DNA from: Flavobacterium filum DSM 17961
GTDB lineage: Bacteria; Bacteroidota; Bacteroidia; Flavobacteriales; Flavobacteriaceae
DNA: 64,000 bases
Assembly (NCBI RefSeq): GCF_000425465.1
Contig: NZ_KE384381.1
Span: 1-64,000 of the forward strand
Reading direction: 5' to 3'
The position numbers were made by a program, and so were the translations under genes. The notes under the pieces were generated by a model. The model did not search any database. It was given only the letters and a program-made list of their open reading frames with translations, and was not told the origin of the DNA. Below are positions 25,233-34,434 of the stretch, in pieces (position 1 is the first letter of the stretch; every line of letters begins with the position of its first letter).

Positions 25233-28200
25233 ATGAGTTTATCAACCATAAGCATCAAACGACCGGTTTTAGCCATCGTAATGAACCTCATGATTGTGTT
25301 GTTCGGAATAATCGGCTACACCTATTTAGGCGTTAGAGAATTTCCGTCGATTGATCCGGCACAAATTACAGTTCAAACCAGTTATACCGGAGCCAATGCC
25401 GATATTATTGAATCACAAATTACCGAACCATTAGAAAAAGCCATAAATTCTATCGATGGTATTCGGAATATTTCCTCCACTAGTGCACAAGGTTCGAGTG
25501 TCATCAATATTGAATTTAATTTAGATAAAAATTTAGAAGAAGCTGCCAATGACGTAAGAGATAAAGTTTCGCAGGCGGTTAGAAGTTTACCACAAGATTT
25601 AACCGCACCACCGGTCGTTTCAAAAGCAGATGCCAACTCTGATCCTATTTTGACCATGACCATGAAAAGCGACAACAAAAATGTGTTAGAGCTTACTGAT
25701 TATGCCGAAAATGTTATTTTACAACGTTTACAAACCATTCCGGGTGTAAGTAGTGTTCAAATTTGGGGACAACGAAAATATGCCATGCGGTTATGGATTG
25801 ATCCGGTGAAATTAGCTGCGTATGGTTGCACCGCATCAGATGTATTAAATGCCTTGAACAAACAAAACGTTGAGCTACCATCCGGAAAATTAACGGGAGA
25901 TAACACTGAATTAAGTGTAAAAACAGTTGGAAATTTAACTACTGAAGAAGAATTCAACTCTATTATTGTAAAGTCAGAAGGAGAAAAAATTGTTCGTTTA
26001 CAAGATGTAGCAAAAGCCAGTTTAGAAGCAGAAAATTTAGAAACCCGATTAAGTGATTCCGGTCAAACTATGATTGGTTTGGCTATCACTCCACAGCCGG
26101 GCACTAATTATCTGGATATTTCTGAAGAATTCTACAAACAATATGAATTACTTAAAAAAGATTTACCAAAAGAATTTGAATTAAATGTAGCCATCGATAC
26201 AACCATTTTTATCAAAAAAGCAATTCTTGAAGTAGCTGAAACACTTTTGATTGCTTTGTTATTGGTAACGTTGGTTATTTATTTATTCTTTAGGGATTGG
26301 GCCATAGCGTTTCGCCCCTTAATTGATATTCCTGTTTCCTTGATTGCGACCTTTTTCATCATGTATATTTGTGGATTTTCTATTAATGTACTGACGCTTT
26401 TAGCGATTGTTTTAGCCACCGGATTAGTGGTGGATGACGGAATCGTTGTTACCGAAAATATATTCAAAAAAGTAGAAGAAGGAATGACACCTATTGAGGC
26501 TGCCGTTAAAGGTTCAAACGAAATCTTTTTTGCGGTTATTTCCATTTCGATTACGTTGGCAGCTGTTTTTCTTCCGATTATCTTTTTAGAAGGATTTGTT
26601 GGGCGACTTTTTCGAGAATTTGGAATTGTCATTGGTGCGGCGGTACTCATTTCGGCATTTGTTTCTTTGAGTTTAACTCCTATGTTGAACGCTTATTTAA
26701 TGAAAGGCGGAAAACAAAAACGTTCCAAGTTTTATGAAATGACAGAACCTTTTTATGAAAACCTGAACAAAGGATATGCTCGTTCGTTAGAAAATTTCAT
26801 GAAAAGAAAATGGTTAAGTTTCCCGATTTTGATTCTTTGTTTGGGACTTTCGGTATTGTTTTACAACATTTTACAAAAAGAAACAGCTCCGTATGATGAC
26901 CGAAGCATGATTCTGATGAATGTAACCGGACCGGAAGGAGCTACTTATGACTATATGGATCGATTTATGCAAGATTTATCACAAATGATAACCGATTCTG
27001 TGCCAGAGAAAAAAGTGAGTTTGATTGTTACTTCTCCCGGATTTATTGCCGGTTCTGTAAATCGAGGTTTTGCCAGAATTTCGTTGATTGATCCTAGCGA
27101 AAGAGAACGAACACAAAAAGACATTACCCAAAAACTCACCGGAAATAGTAAAAAATATAACGACATAAAAATTTCTGTTTCAGAACAGCCAACTATTTCT
27201 GTCAATCGACGAGGTGGTTTACCGGTTCAATTTATCATTCAAGCGAAAAATTTTGAAATGCTGGAAAAAAAGATTCCGGAATTTATGGAAGAAGCCTCAA
27301 AAGATCCAACATTTGCCATGACGGATGTCAATTTAAAATTCAACAAACCCGAAATTTATATCACTATTAATCGTGAAAAAGCAGAATCTTTAGGTGTTTC
27401 TGTTTTGGATGTAGCTCAAACGATTCAACTTTCGCTGAGCGGACAACGTTTTGGCTATTTTTTAATGAATGGAAAACAATATCAAGTTATTGGTCAATTT
27501 GACAAAAAAGATCGAGATCAACCTTTGGATTTAGCTTCAATATTTGTTCGAAATAAAAGTGGTGATTTAATTCAATTAGACAATTTAGTTACGATGGAAG
27601 AACAAAGTAGCCCACCGCAATTGTTTCACAACAATCGTTATATGTCTGCCACCGTATCTGCAGGTTTAGCTCCCGGAAAAAGCATTGGCGATGGAATTGA
27701 AGCCATGGAACGCATCAAAGAAAAAGTCTTAGACGATTCATTTACGACTGATTTAGGAGGAGAATCGAGAGATTTTGCAGAAAGTAATTCGAATACTATG
27801 TTTGCTTTTGGATTGGCTTTATTATTAATTTTCCTCATTCTAGCCGGACAATTTGAAAGTTTCGTAGATCCTTTTATCATTATTCTTACCGTACCAATGG
27901 CAGTTGCCGGAGCTTTATTTTCACTTTGGTTATTTGGTCAAACGTGGAATATTTTTAGTCAAATTGGAACAGTGATGTTGATTGGATTAGTAACCAAGAA
28001 CGGAATTCTAATTGTAGAATTTGCCAATCAATTACGAGAACAAGGAAAATCAAAATACGACGCTGTTATGGAAGCTTCTGAATCCAGATTACGTCCGATT
28101 TTAATGACGAGTTTGACGTTGGCGTTGGGTGCGATGCCCATTGCAGTATCCATAGGTGCTGCCTCACAAAGCAGAATGGGAATGGGAATAGTTATTGTTG

Positions 28201-28304
28201 GCGGAACCATATTTTCATTAATCTTAACTTTATATGTCATTCCGGCTGTTTATTTGATGTGGTCAAGAGAAAAAAAACACCGTCCGGAATTTGACAATTT
28301 ATAA
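25233..28304 (+). CDS. RND multidrug-type efflux permease (AcrB/HAE1 family)
   Basis: 1023 residues from the ATG at 25233 (MSLSTISIKRPVLAIVMN). It has the 12-helix RND layout with two large periplasmic loops. TM4 carries the proton-relay acidic pair in TGLVVDDGIVVTENIF, and the C-terminal half has GLVTKNGILIVEFANQLRE and the ESRLRPILMTSLT segment. The DxxR-type first loop (FPSIDPAQITVQTSYTGANADIIE) is that of HAE1 exporters rather than metal (CusA) pumps. It is the middle gene of the adaptor-pump-TolC operon. Confidence 0.95.
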   Translation: MSLSTISIKRPVLAIVMNLMIVLFGIIGYTYLGVREFPSIDPAQITVQTSYTGANADIIESQITEPLEKAINSIDGIRNISSTSAQGSSVINIEFNLDKNLEEAANDVRDKVSQAVRSLPQDLTAPPVVSKADANSDPILTMTMKSDNKNVLELTDYAENVILQRLQTIPGVSSVQIWGQRKYAMRLWIDPVKLAAYGCTASDVLNALNKQNVELPSGKLTGDNTELSVKTVGNLTTEEEFNSIIVKSEGEKIVRLQDVAKASLEAENLETRLSDSGQTMIGLAITPQPGTNYLDISEEFYKQYELLKKDLPKEFELNVAIDTTIFIKKAILEVAETLLIALLLVTLVIYLFFRDWAIAFRPLIDIPVSLIATFFIMYICGFSINVLTLLAIVLATGLVVDDGIVVTENIFKKVEEGMTPIEAAVKGSNEIFFAVISISITLAAVFLPIIFLEGFVGRLFREFGIVIGAAVLISAFVSLSLTPMLNAYLMKGGKQKRSKFYEMTEPFYENLNKGYARSLENFMKRKWLSFPILILCLGLSVLFYNILQKETAPYDDRSMILMNVTGPEGATYDYMDRFMQDLSQMITDSVPEKKVSLIVTSPGFIAGSVNRGFARISLIDPSERERTQKDITQKLTGNSKKYNDIKISVSEQPTISVNRRGGLPVQFIIQAKNFEMLEKKIPEFMEEASKDPTFAMTDVNLKFNKPEIYITINREKAESLGVSVLDVAQTIQLSLSGQRFGYFLMNGKQYQVIGQFDKKDRDQPLDLASIFVRNKSGDLIQLDNLVTMEEQSSPPQLFHNNRYMSATVSAGLAPGKSIGDGIEAMERIKEKVLDDSFTTDLGGESRDFAESNSNTMFAFGLALLLIFLILAGQFESFVDPFIIILTVPMAVAGALFSLWLFGQTWNIFSQIGTVMLIGLVTKNGILIVEFANQLREQGKSKYDAVMEASESRLRPILMTSLTLALGAMPIAVSIGAASQSRMGMGIVIVGGTIFSLILTLYVIPAVYLMWSREKKHRPEFDNL

Positions 28305-28315
28305 CCTTTTAAGCC

Positions 28316-29620
28316 ATGAAAAATTCACTATTCTTTATAGTATCCTTTTTTTGTTTTTCCGTTTGGAGTCAAAACAAACCAATTTTAACTTTAGAAGAGG
28401 CAATTTCAAAAACACTTTCTAATAATTATGACATTCGAATTGCTAAAAACGATTTGAAAATTGACGAAGTAAATGTAACTGCCGGTAATGCCGGTATGCT
28501 TCCACGAGTAACGGGAACTGTTTTAAACAATAATACGATTTTAAATCAAACGCAAACGCAGGCGAGTGGAAATGAAATTGAAATTGACGGTGCCAGAAAT
28601 ATAAATATCAATTATGGTGTGGGAATTGATTGGACCATTTTTGACGGATTTAGAATGTTTGCTCGTCATAACCAATTAAAAGAACTTCAAAATTTAGGAG
28701 CTACAGAATTAAAAATTGCCATTTTAAATCGTGTAAGCATGGTGTATCAAACCTATTTTACTTTGGTAGCTCAACAACATCAATTGAAGGCTTTTGACAG
28801 TATTATAACAGTATCTGAATTTCGAGTAAAAACAGCCAAAAATCGATTTGCTATAGGCAAAGCATCGAAGTTAGAAGTTTTAAATGCAGAAGTGGATTTG
28901 AACACCGATTCATCTGCAAAAATTCAGCTTACAGAACAATATAAATTACAAAAAATTGCGTTAAATGAATTAATTACACAACCTTTAGATACTGATTTTG
29001 AAGTGATTTCTACTTTTAGTGTAGATCAAACTCTTTTGTTGACCGATTTAATTCCTTTGGCAGAAAAACAAAATCCGCAATTGCAATTGCAATTTATTCA
29101 GAAAAAAATTCAGGAATACGAATTAAAACAAGTTAAAGCCAATCGATTGCCAACAGTTAGTGTGCAAGGTGGTTATAATTTGGTTCGTTCACAATCACCT
29201 TTCGGGTTTATTACTGAATCAACCGGACGAAACTTTACTTACGGATTTTCTGCTTCCTTAAACATTTTTGATGGTTTCAATCAAAATCGAAATGAAAAAG
29301 TGGCCAAAATTCAATTGGAAAACACTCAATTTCAAATCGAAAGACAATCACAGATGGTCCAATCGCAATTAACGGCATTATATCAAACGTATCTTTCGAA
29401 TGTTTCCCTTTTTGAATTGGAAAAGAAAAACGAAAATCTGGCAAAACAAAACTTAGAGATTACACTTGAAAAGTTCAAAATTGGTTCAGTTGCACCGATT
29501 GAATTTAGAACAGCTCAAGAAAATTATGCCAATGCCGTTATTCGACTAACGAATGCAGAATTGAATTGCAAACAATCTGAAATTAGTTTGAAAGAATTGG
29601 CCGGAAACTTAACATTTTAA
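28316..29620 (+). CDS. TolC-family outer membrane efflux protein
   Basis: 434 residues with a type I signal peptide (to about VWSQ, residue 19) and the two-fold repeated OEP domains: TLEEAISKTLSNNYDIRIAK at the start of the first and IPLAEKQNPQLQLQF at the start of the second, each with long coiled-coil helices and the short beta-barrel strands (INYGVGIDWTIFDGFR; FTYGFSASLNIFDGFN). It forms the exit duct for the RND pump encoded 12 bp upstream. Confidence 0.94.
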   Translation: MKNSLFFIVSFFCFSVWSQNKPILTLEEAISKTLSNNYDIRIAKNDLKIDEVNVTAGNAGMLPRVTGTVLNNNTILNQTQTQASGNEIEIDGARNININYGVGIDWTIFDGFRMFARHNQLKELQNLGATELKIAILNRVSMVYQTYFTLVAQQHQLKAFDSIITVSEFRVKTAKNRFAIGKASKLEVLNAEVDLNTDSSAKIQLTEQYKLQKIALNELITQPLDTDFEVISTFSVDQTLLLTDLIPLAEKQNPQLQLQFIQKKIQEYELKQVKANRLPTVSVQGGYNLVRSQSPFGFITESTGRNFTYGFSASLNIFDGFNQNRNEKVAKIQLENTQFQIERQSQMVQSQLTALYQTYLSNVSLFELEKKNENLAKQNLEITLEKFKIGSVAPIEFRTAQENYANAVIRLTNAELNCKQSEISLKELAGNLTF

Positions 29621-29621
29621 T

Positions 29622-29655
29622 TTTGAAAAAGATATTGATTAAAAGAGTAACTTTG
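29622..29655 (+). promoter_or_regulatory. Bacteroidetes-type promoter of the DUF1761 gene
   Basis: -33 TTTG at 29622-29625 and a perfect -7 TAACTTTG at 29648-29655, 22 bp apart; the ATG follows 27 nt later. Confidence 0.65.
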
Positions 29656-29681
29656 AAATACTAATCAATAACTTATATCAA

Positions 29682-30167
29682 ATGGAAATGAATTTTTACG
29701 CAATTTTAGTTGCAGCAATATCTACCCTATTGGTTGGATTTGTATGGTATGGTCCGTTATTTGGAAAAGCTTGGATGGCTGAAACCGGATTTACGGAAGA
29801 AGAATTAAAAAAGGGAAGCATGGTTAAAATCTTCGGATTAACATTTGTCTTCTCTCTTTTTTTGGCTATGATTATGCAAGTTCTTTGCATTCATCAATTT
29901 GGACCATTAGGCCTAATTGGCGGTCCTGATTTTATTGAGACAGCCAAACCTTCCTATGCTGCATTTATGGCAGATTATGGTAATGCATTTCGTACTTACA
30001 AACACGGAGCATTACATGGTTTTATGTCGGGATTGTTTTTGGCGTTACCATTGGTAGCTGTCAACGGTTTATTTGAACGTAAATCTTGGAAATACATTTT
30101 CATTCATGCCGGTTACTGGACCGTTGTCATGACGATTATGGGAGCAATTGTTTGTGGTTGGGTTTAA
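29682..30167 (+). CDS. DUF1761 domain membrane protein
   Basis: 161 residues with four hydrophobic segments (about 5-25, 50-70, 110-130, 138-158). The family signature LVGFVWYGPLFGKAWMAE lies near the N-terminus and a HGALHGFMSGLFLALP segment in the middle. The His and Trp residues in these motifs are typical of DUF1761. The function of the family is unknown. It has its own promoter and ends 4 bp inside the convergent pterin dehydratase gene. Confidence 0.85.
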   Translation: MEMNFYAILVAAISTLLVGFVWYGPLFGKAWMAETGFTEEELKKGSMVKIFGLTFVFSLFLAMIMQVLCIHQFGPLGLIGGPDFIETAKPSYAAFMADYGNAFRTYKHGALHGFMSGLFLALPLVAVNGLFERKSWKYIFIHAGYWTVVMTIMGAIVCGWV

Positions 30168-30442
30168 TACAACTCATCAATTTCAGTAGCTAAAGCAAAG
30201 TCTTTATCCGTTACTCCACCACAATCATGGGTGGTTAATCGAATAAAGACTTTGTTATATACATTCGTCCAATCCGGATGATGATTTTGTTTTTCGGCTA
30301 CCATTCCAACTTGTACCATAAAAGCCAAAGCCTCAGAAAAATTAGTAAAAACAAATGTTTTACAAATGCAATTTTCTTGAAATATCCATTCTTTCAAGCT
30401 TTCTAATTTTTGCTTTGCAGAAATTTCTAAATAGGTTTTCAT
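30164..30442 (-). CDS. 4a-hydroxytetrahydrobiopterin dehydratase (pterin-4a-carbinolamine dehydratase)
   Basis: 92 residues, the size of the PCD/DCoH family. The active-site signature NHHPDWTNVYNKVFIRLTTH contains the His-His-Pro and later His that act on the pterin carbinolamine, and GGVTDKDFALATEID closes the domain. It recycles the cofactor of aromatic amino acid hydroxylases (phhB role), although no hydroxylase is in this window. Its 3' end overlaps the DUF1761 gene by 4 bp tail to tail. Confidence 0.92.
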   Translation of the reverse strand: MKTYLEISAKQKLESLKEWIFQENCICKTFVFTNFSEALAFMVQVGMVAEKQNHHPDWTNVYNKVFIRLTTHDCGGVTDKDFALATEIDELY

Positions 30443-30531
30443 TGGTTTTTTATTTATATAAAGTTAAATAAAATTGTAGTTCGCAAACAAACTTTAACTT
30501 TATTCCCTTAATTCAAAATTTAAAAATTCTT

Positions 30532-31680
30532 TTGACGAGCTCTTTACATTTTAAGATTCAAACTTCCACTTCCGAATTAAACCAAGATTGGAACACATTG
30601 GCTCAATCCACTATATTTTTACAAACAGCTTATTTGAAAATATTAGAAAATGCAGCTCCTCAAAACATGACTTGTTATTTTATCAGCCTATTTGAAAATG
30701 ATAGGTTGGTTGGAATTGCCCTCGTTCAATTTTTAGATTTGAATAAACTTTCGTCTTTTGGAGAACGTGATAAATGCGTTAAAAAATCAATTCGGAATGT
30801 AGTTTTCAGGAATTTTTGTTCTCATGTTTTATTCATCGGAAACAATATGCTGACGGGTCAAAATGCTTTTCAATTTCATGCATCATTTGACCCAAAAAAA
30901 GGTGTTGAACTTTTGCAAGCAGCCGCAGAAGAAATTAAAAAAACACTCAAGAAAAAAGGAATAAAAGTACATATTACTACTTTTAAAGATTTTAATGAAC
31001 TAGAATCAACTCAGTTTTCTGTTCCCGCATTTCAATCGTATTATCGTTTTTCTACTCAACCCAATATGATTTTTAAAGCCGACCCAAACTGGCATACTTT
31101 TGATGATTATGTTTCGGCACTTTCCAAAAAATATCGAGATCAATATAAGCGTTGCAGAAAAAAAGCAGAGGGCATTCACAAACAAAAAATGAATTTAGAC
31201 GACATTTTAGCTTACGAAGAAACGATTTATGCTTTATATCATCATGTGGCTCAAAATGCACCTTTCAACACCTTCTTTTTGCCTAAAAACCATTTTAGCG
31301 AATTGAAAAAAAATCTCAAAGATTTGTTTTTATTTTATGGTTATTTTGAAGATGGTAAACTGATTGGCTTCAATACGTTGATAAAAAACGGCAACCAAAT
31401 GGATACTTACTTTTTAGGCTACGACGAAACCATACAGCGGGAAAAAATGTTGTATTTAAATATGTTGTATGACATGATTGCCTATTCTATCAACAAAGGT
31501 TTTAAGGAAATCATTTTTGCTCGAACCGCATTGGAAATCAAAAGTTCAGTTGGTGCCAAACCTGAGGAAATGTTTGGGTATATCCATCATTCCAATTCGA
31601 TTATCAATTCCAAAATGGATAAATTATTTTGCTATTTAGAACCTAAAACAGAATGGCAAGAACGGAATCCGTTTAAATAG
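30532..31680 (+). CDS. GNAT/FemAB-like acyltransferase family protein
   Basis: 382 residues from a TTG (first Met is about 45 residues in, inside the conserved fold, so the TTG or another upstream non-ATG codon is needed). It shows a tandem GNAT-like fold: an N-terminal half with TIFLQTAYLKILENAAP and FENDRLVGIALVQF, and a C-terminal half with ALSKKYRDQYKRCRKKAEG, FYGYFEDGKLIGFNTLIK and a NPF C-terminus. This matches BioF2-like/FemAB-type acetyltransferases, enzymes or relatives thereof that transfer acyl groups in the cytoplasm; substrate unknown. It is tail-to-tail with the DUF4345 gene (8-bp overlap). Confidence 0.7.
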   Translation: MTSSLHFKIQTSTSELNQDWNTLAQSTIFLQTAYLKILENAAPQNMTCYFISLFENDRLVGIALVQFLDLNKLSSFGERDKCVKKSIRNVVFRNFCSHVLFIGNNMLTGQNAFQFHASFDPKKGVELLQAAAEEIKKTLKKKGIKVHITTFKDFNELESTQFSVPAFQSYYRFSTQPNMIFKADPNWHTFDDYVSALSKKYRDQYKRCRKKAEGIHKQKMNLDDILAYEETIYALYHHVAQNAPFNTFFLPKNHFSELKKNLKDLFLFYGYFEDGKLIGFNTLIKNGNQMDTYFLGYDETIQREKMLYLNMLYDMIAYSINKGFKEIIFARTALEIKSSVGAKPEEMFGYIHHSNSIINSKMDKLFCYLEPKTEWQERNPFK

Positions 31681-32059
31681 ATTGGTTATATTTTTGGTAC
31701 TGATAAAAAGCAAAAATTCCAAGAATTGCTTCTCCAAAAAAACCATAGAAAAATAAATCAGAAGATTTTCCATCTAGGAATAAACTTAGCAATCTTCCTA
31801 AAGCAATTCCACTCATAAAAAAAGCATTGGATAGTGTGGCAACTTTCCAAAAAATTGGCTTTACGATTCCTAAAATCCATAGTAAGCTAAACGAAAGATA
31901 TAATCCCATTATTGCTCGAAATACACTTTTTAAATCCGCTGTTTTTATTTCAAAATCAAAAAAAGAAGGCAAAATTTGTTCCGGATTCGAGCCATAAATG
32001 AAGGCAGCAGGTATTACGATAGCTACTGATACTATTAAATGTACATTCTTTCGATTCAC
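31673..32059 (-). CDS. DUF4345 family small membrane protein
   Basis: 128 residues with four membrane segments (about 6-23, 47-64, 73-92, 104-120). The layout and the FRAIMGLYLSFSLLWILG segment match DUF4345. No catalytic motif. It follows the ABC-F gene in the same direction with 11 bp between, so it is probably the distal gene of that transcript. Function unknown. Confidence 0.7.
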   Translation of the reverse strand: MNRKNVHLIVSVAIVIPAAFIYGSNPEQILPSFFDFEIKTADLKSVFRAIMGLYLSFSLLWILGIVKPIFWKVATLSNAFFMSGIALGRLLSLFLDGKSSDLFFYGFFGEAILGIFAFYQYQKYNQSI

Positions 32060-32070
32060 TTTTAAGATGA

Positions 32071-33978
32071 TTATAAAGATTCTATTTCAAGCTGAACTGT
32101 TTCCCAGTCTTCTAACAATTTGTCAAGTTCTTGTTTTTTCTTGTTATACGCCACAAAGAAATTGGCGTCTTCAATGTGTTTGTCGTAATTAGAAGCCAAA
32201 GCTTTATCGTCATTTTGAATATCAATCTCAAGTTGTTTGATTTGACTTTCAATTTTGCTTAAACGGTTTTGTAGTGATTTAGCTTTCTTTTGGTCTTCAT
32301 ACGAAACTGATTTATTTTCTTTTGAAGCAGAAGTCGTGACAACATCTTTTTTCTCAATTTCACGCATGTTCATTGCGTTACGTTGCTCTAAGAAGAAATT
32401 AATATCGCCTAAATATTCTCTAATTTTTTGGTCTTTAAATTCATACACCACATTGGCCATTCCTTGCAAGAAATCACGGTCATGTGACACTAAAAGTAAG
32501 GTTCCTTCATATTTTTGAAGTGCAGCTTTTAAGACATTCTTAGATTTAATATCCAAGTGATTGGTTGGCTCATCCATCAACAAAACATTGATGGGTTGTA
32601 ACAACAATTTACATAAGGCCAAGCGGTTTCTTTCACCTCCTGAAAGCACTTTCACTTTTTTCTCCACGTCATCTCCACGGAATAAAAAAGCACCAAGCAT
32701 GTCGCGAACTTTAGAACGATTCGTATCAGTAGCCGCATTTATCATAGTGTCTAACAGCGTAATTTCTCCATCCAGATATTCCGCTTGGTTTTGAGCAAAA
32801 TATCCCAACTGTACGTTGTGTCCGAGTTTAATCGTTCCATCATATTTGAATTCGTTTACGATGGCTTTGATAAAAGTAGATTTTCCTTGACCGTTTTGAC
32901 CAACAAATGCAATTTTACTTCCTCGTTCAACCAATAAAGAAATGTCTTTTAAAATGGTTTTATCACCATAAGCTTTAGTAACATGTTCTGCTTCAATAAC
33001 GACTCTTCCCGGGGTTTGAGAAACCGGAAAAGAAATATTCATCACAGAATTATCGTCTTCATCTACTTCAATACGCTCTACTTTGTCCAATTTTTTAATT
33101 AAGGATTGAGCCATGGAAGCTTTAGAAGCCTTGGCACGAAATTTTTCGATTAATTTTTCCGTTTCTTCAATTTTCTTTTGCTGATTTTTTTGAGTCGCCA
33201 ATTGCTTTTCGCGAATTTCTTCTCTCAAAACCAAATATTGAGAATACGGTTTATTAAAATCGTAAGCTTTTCCGAGTGAAATTTCGATGGTTCGATTGGT
33301 TACATTATCCAAAAACATTTTATCGTGAGATACAATCACCACTACTCCGGGAAAGTTACGTAAGAAGCTTTCTAACCAAATGATACTTTCAATATCTAAG
33401 TGGTTAGTAGGCTCATCGAGTAACAAAATATCATTGGATTGCAAGAGTAATTTGGCCAATTCAATTCGCATTCTCCAACCACCTGAGAAGGTTTCGGTTG
33501 CATTATTGAATTCTTCTCTTTTGAAACCCAAACCTAATAAGATTTTTTCGGTATCTCCTACATAATTATAGCCACCTAACACTTCATAATGATGGGTAAC
33601 ATCGCTTAATTCATCAATTAATTCTGAATAGGACTGACTTTCATAATCGGTTCGAGTGGCCAATTCATGATTGATTTGTTCAATTCTTTTTTCGGTACGT
33701 TTAATTTCTTCAAACGCTTGATAAGCCTCTTCTAAAACTGTTCGACCTTGTTCAAAATCAATGTCTTGTCGAAGGAAACCCATTTTAATTTCCTTTTCTG
33801 TGGCAATACTTCCTGAATCCGGTTTCATATCACCTGACAAAATTTTGAGCATAGTAGATTTACCGGCACCGTTTTTTCCCACCAACCCTACTCTATCACC
33901 TGCTCCAAGACGAAAAGTAACTTCTTCAAATAAATACGTACCACCAAAGGAAACCGATAAATTGTGTATGTTCAGCAT
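32071..33978 (-). CDS. ABC-F family ATPase (Uup/EttA-like, ribosome-associated)
   Basis: 635 residues from MLNIHNLSVSFGG; upstream in-frame codons to 34044 would extend into the promoter of the divergent gene. Two ABC cassettes: Walker A GLVGKNGAGKST and AFVGQNGQGKST, signatures FSGGWRMRIELA and LSGGERNRLALC, Walker B ILLLDEPTNHLDI and VLLMDEPTNHLDI, joined by a linker with charged helices (about 240-310) of the P-site tRNA interaction motif type, and a C-terminal coiled coil (about 545-635). No transmembrane part. Such proteins act on the ribosome during translation; a C-terminal coiled coil points to the Uup/YheS side. No resistance context is present. Confidence 0.92.
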   Translation of the reverse strand: MLNIHNLSVSFGGTYLFEEVTFRLGAGDRVGLVGKNGAGKSTMLKILSGDMKPDSGSIATEKEIKMGFLRQDIDFEQGRTVLEEAYQAFEEIKRTEKRIEQINHELATRTDYESQSYSELIDELSDVTHHYEVLGGYNYVGDTEKILLGLGFKREEFNNATETFSGGWRMRIELAKLLLQSNDILLLDEPTNHLDIESIIWLESFLRNFPGVVVIVSHDKMFLDNVTNRTIEISLGKAYDFNKPYSQYLVLREEIREKQLATQKNQQKKIEETEKLIEKFRAKASKASMAQSLIKKLDKVERIEVDEDDNSVMNISFPVSQTPGRVVIEAEHVTKAYGDKTILKDISLLVERGSKIAFVGQNGQGKSTFIKAIVNEFKYDGTIKLGHNVQLGYFAQNQAEYLDGEITLLDTMINAATDTNRSKVRDMLGAFLFRGDDVEKKVKVLSGGERNRLALCKLLLQPINVLLMDEPTNHLDIKSKNVLKAALQKYEGTLLLVSHDRDFLQGMANVVYEFKDQKIREYLGDINFFLEQRNAMNMREIEKKDVVTTSASKENKSVSYEDQKKAKSLQNRLSKIESQIKQLEIDIQNDDKALASNYDKHIEDANFFVAYNKKKQELDKLLEDWETVQLEIESL

Positions 33979-33999
33979 AATTTTGTGACTTATGTTACA

Positions 34000-34028
34000 T
34001 TGTGTAATCTTTGAAAAAGATACCTTTG
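34000..34028 (+). promoter_or_regulatory. Promoter of the DUF983 gene
   Basis: -33 TTG at 34000-34002 and a perfect -7 TACCTTTG at 34021-34028, 18 bp apart, with the ATG 17 nt downstream. Confidence 0.65.
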
Positions 34029-34044
34029 TATAAAATTTTTGCAA

Positions 34045-34434
34045 ATGTTAAAAAAAGGATCCAAACTGAATAGCATTTTAACAGGAAGTTGTCCAAAATG
34101 CCAAGAAGAAAGCATGTATAAAGAAAAAAATCCCTACAAAATGGGAAAAGTATTTGATATGCATGAAACGTGTAGCCATTGTGGGACTCGATATCAAATG
34201 GAACCTTCCTTTTTTTATGGAGCAATGTATGTGAGTTATGGAGTTAGTATTGCTTTTGCAGTTGCAGCTTTTATTATTTCGAATGTATTTATTGGATTAG
34301 GATTAATTCATTCCTTTATAGCAATTGTAGCAACGTTAATTTTCACTTTCCCAATCATCTTGCGATTGTCACGAAACATTTGGATCAATATGTTTATGCA
34401 TTATGACAAAAATTGGAAAGAGCAAAAACATTAA
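34045..34434 (+). CDS. DUF983 zinc-ribbon membrane protein
   Basis: 129 residues from the ATG at 34045, chosen over a TTG two codons upstream. An N-terminal zinc ribbon has two CxxC pairs (CPKC and CSHC, about residues 15-48) followed by two membrane segments (about 60-80 and 86-106) and the RLSRNIWINMFMHYD tail, the DUF983 layout. The family's function is unknown. It is divergent from the ABC-F gene and meets the FAD oxidoreductase gene with a 4-bp tail overlap. Confidence 0.85.
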   Translation: MLKKGSKLNSILTGSCPKCQEESMYKEKNPYKMGKVFDMHETCSHCGTRYQMEPSFFYGAMYVSYGVSIAFAVAAFIISNVFIGLGLIHSFIAIVATLIFTFPIILRLSRNIWINMFMHYDKNWKEQKH